DNA of 6,187 nt from Verrucomicrobiota bacterium. GTDB taxonomy: Bacteria; Verrucomicrobiota; Verrucomicrobiia; Opitutales; Opitutaceae. The stretch is taken from assembly GCA_023391285.1 (NCBI GenBank), contig JAEWBF010000005.1, forward strand, positions 1-6,187, in the 5' to 3' direction. This document shows, one piece after another, positions 5,943 to 6,187 of the stretch. Within the stretch, counting starts at the first letter, position 1. Every line of letters begins with the position of its first letter. The notes under the pieces were generated by a model. The model did not search any database, was not told where the DNA came from, and saw only the letters and a list, made by a program, of their open reading frames with translations. A program made the translations under genes and the position numbers.

Positions 5943-6187
5943 AATAAGTTTCGAGTTCCGAGTTCAGGGTTCCGGGTTGAAAGTTTCTAACGTCCTTTCG
6001 CATTCGTTGTCGAAGAACTCGGAACCCGGAACGCCAAACTCGGAACGGCGGCGCCCCCCCGCGCGCCGCCGCCATTTCTTTGGCGAAATACGTGAGAATC
6101 ATGTCCGCCCCCGCCCGCTTGATCGCGAGCAGCGACTCGTGTCGCGTCTTCGTCAAATCAAGCCAGCCCATCTTCGCCGCCGCGTGC
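5821..6187 (-). CDS. hemB: Delta-aminolevulinic acid dehydratase (porphobilinogen synthase), C-terminal part with run-on extension
   Basis: Only the 3' end is in the window; the gene enters at the right edge. HemB condenses two 5-aminolevulinate molecules to porphobilinogen in tetrapyrrole synthesis. The visible start (AAAKMGWLDLTKTRHESLLA, then IKRAGADMILTYFAKEMA) is the typical C-terminus of the family, which normally ends within a few residues of this point. Here no stop codon appears. The frame runs on for about 80 residues through a heptamer repeat array (encoding RVWRSGFRVLRQR and similar) and stops at 5821, overlapping the export lipoprotein gene antisense by 122 bases. The catalytic lysines lie upstream, outside the window. 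A seven-G run (6060-6054) sits just after the conserved end; shifting the frame there by one base either way also reads into the repeat before a stop. The native C-terminus therefore appears altered by the repeat, or the G run contains an error. Confidence 0.85.
   Translation of the reverse strand, partial: HAAAKMGWLDLTKTRHESLLAIKRAGADMILTYFAKEMAAARGGAPPFRVWRSGFRVLRQRMRKDVRNFQPGTLNSELETYFRTASGGLGWSRRGRGEGLETGCVGRVLRRPDTFAARERG
5953..6049. repeat. Inverted array of 7-base GGAACYY repeats
   Basis: The left arm (5953-5987) reads as five tandem heptamers on the plus strand: GAGTTCC, GAGTTCA, GGGTTCC, GGGTTGA, AAGTTTC. The right arm (6015-6049) is the same kind of unit in the opposite orientation: GAACTCG, GAACCCG, GAACGCC, AAACTCG, GAACGGC. 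Bases 5955-5978 pair with 6023-6046 at 21 of 24 positions, with 10 perfect pairs at each end and a 44-base loop. It lies where the convergent export gene and hemB meet. It could act as a bidirectional transcript end or RNA-stabilising hairpin. The form resembles dispersed intergenic repeats rather than an insertion sequence; no transposase or target duplication is visible. Confidence 0.8.

Noticed and set aside
5953..6049. Heptamer array as an insertion-sequence end or CRISPR repeat
   Set aside because: No transposase, target-site duplication, or repeat-spacer layout; the units are contiguous 7-mers in two inverted blocks.

Overview
The window is GC-rich bacterial chromosome and looks like ordinary core genome with a few lineage-specific genes. 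Taxonomy is an inference. High GC, the near absence of Shine-Dalgarno sequences, an ECF sigma factor paired with an RskA-type anti-sigma factor, and a short one-SLBB polysaccharide export lipoprotein together suggest a Verrucomicrobiota (Opitutaceae-like) genome, but no single gene proves it.

Layout. Positions 102-186 (minus) hold a complete tRNA-Leu(GAG) with encoded CCA. From 4155 down to 288 every gene is on the minus strand. In transcription order these are pyrD (quinone-linked dihydroorotate dehydrogenase), a small outer-membrane beta-barrel protein, an ECF sigma factor, a 97-residue stand-alone anti-sigma-like domain, and a membrane-anchored anti-sigma factor with an RskA C-terminal domain. 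The last three genes overlap by exactly 8 bases at each junction and are almost certainly co-transcribed and translationally coupled. The barrel gene ends 28 bases before the sigma gene, so the four genes from the barrel onward form a plausible envelope-sensing module.

A 188-base divergent region separates pyrD from a plus-strand gene for a 264-residue protein of unknown function. That protein has a folded-looking N-terminal part, a roughly 75-residue Asp/Glu tail and a short basic end. A near-perfect intrinsic terminator (5164-5193) closes it. A short Wza-like polysaccharide export lipoprotein follows (5346-5942, plus).

The right edge holds the C-terminal end of hemB (minus strand, running off the window). 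Its reading frame does not stop where the family normally ends. It continues through an inverted array of 7-base GGAACYY repeats (5953-6049) and into the antisense of the export gene. This hemB run-through and the split/tandem anti-sigma arrangement are the two most unusual things here. I see no phage, CRISPR, transposase or defence genes.
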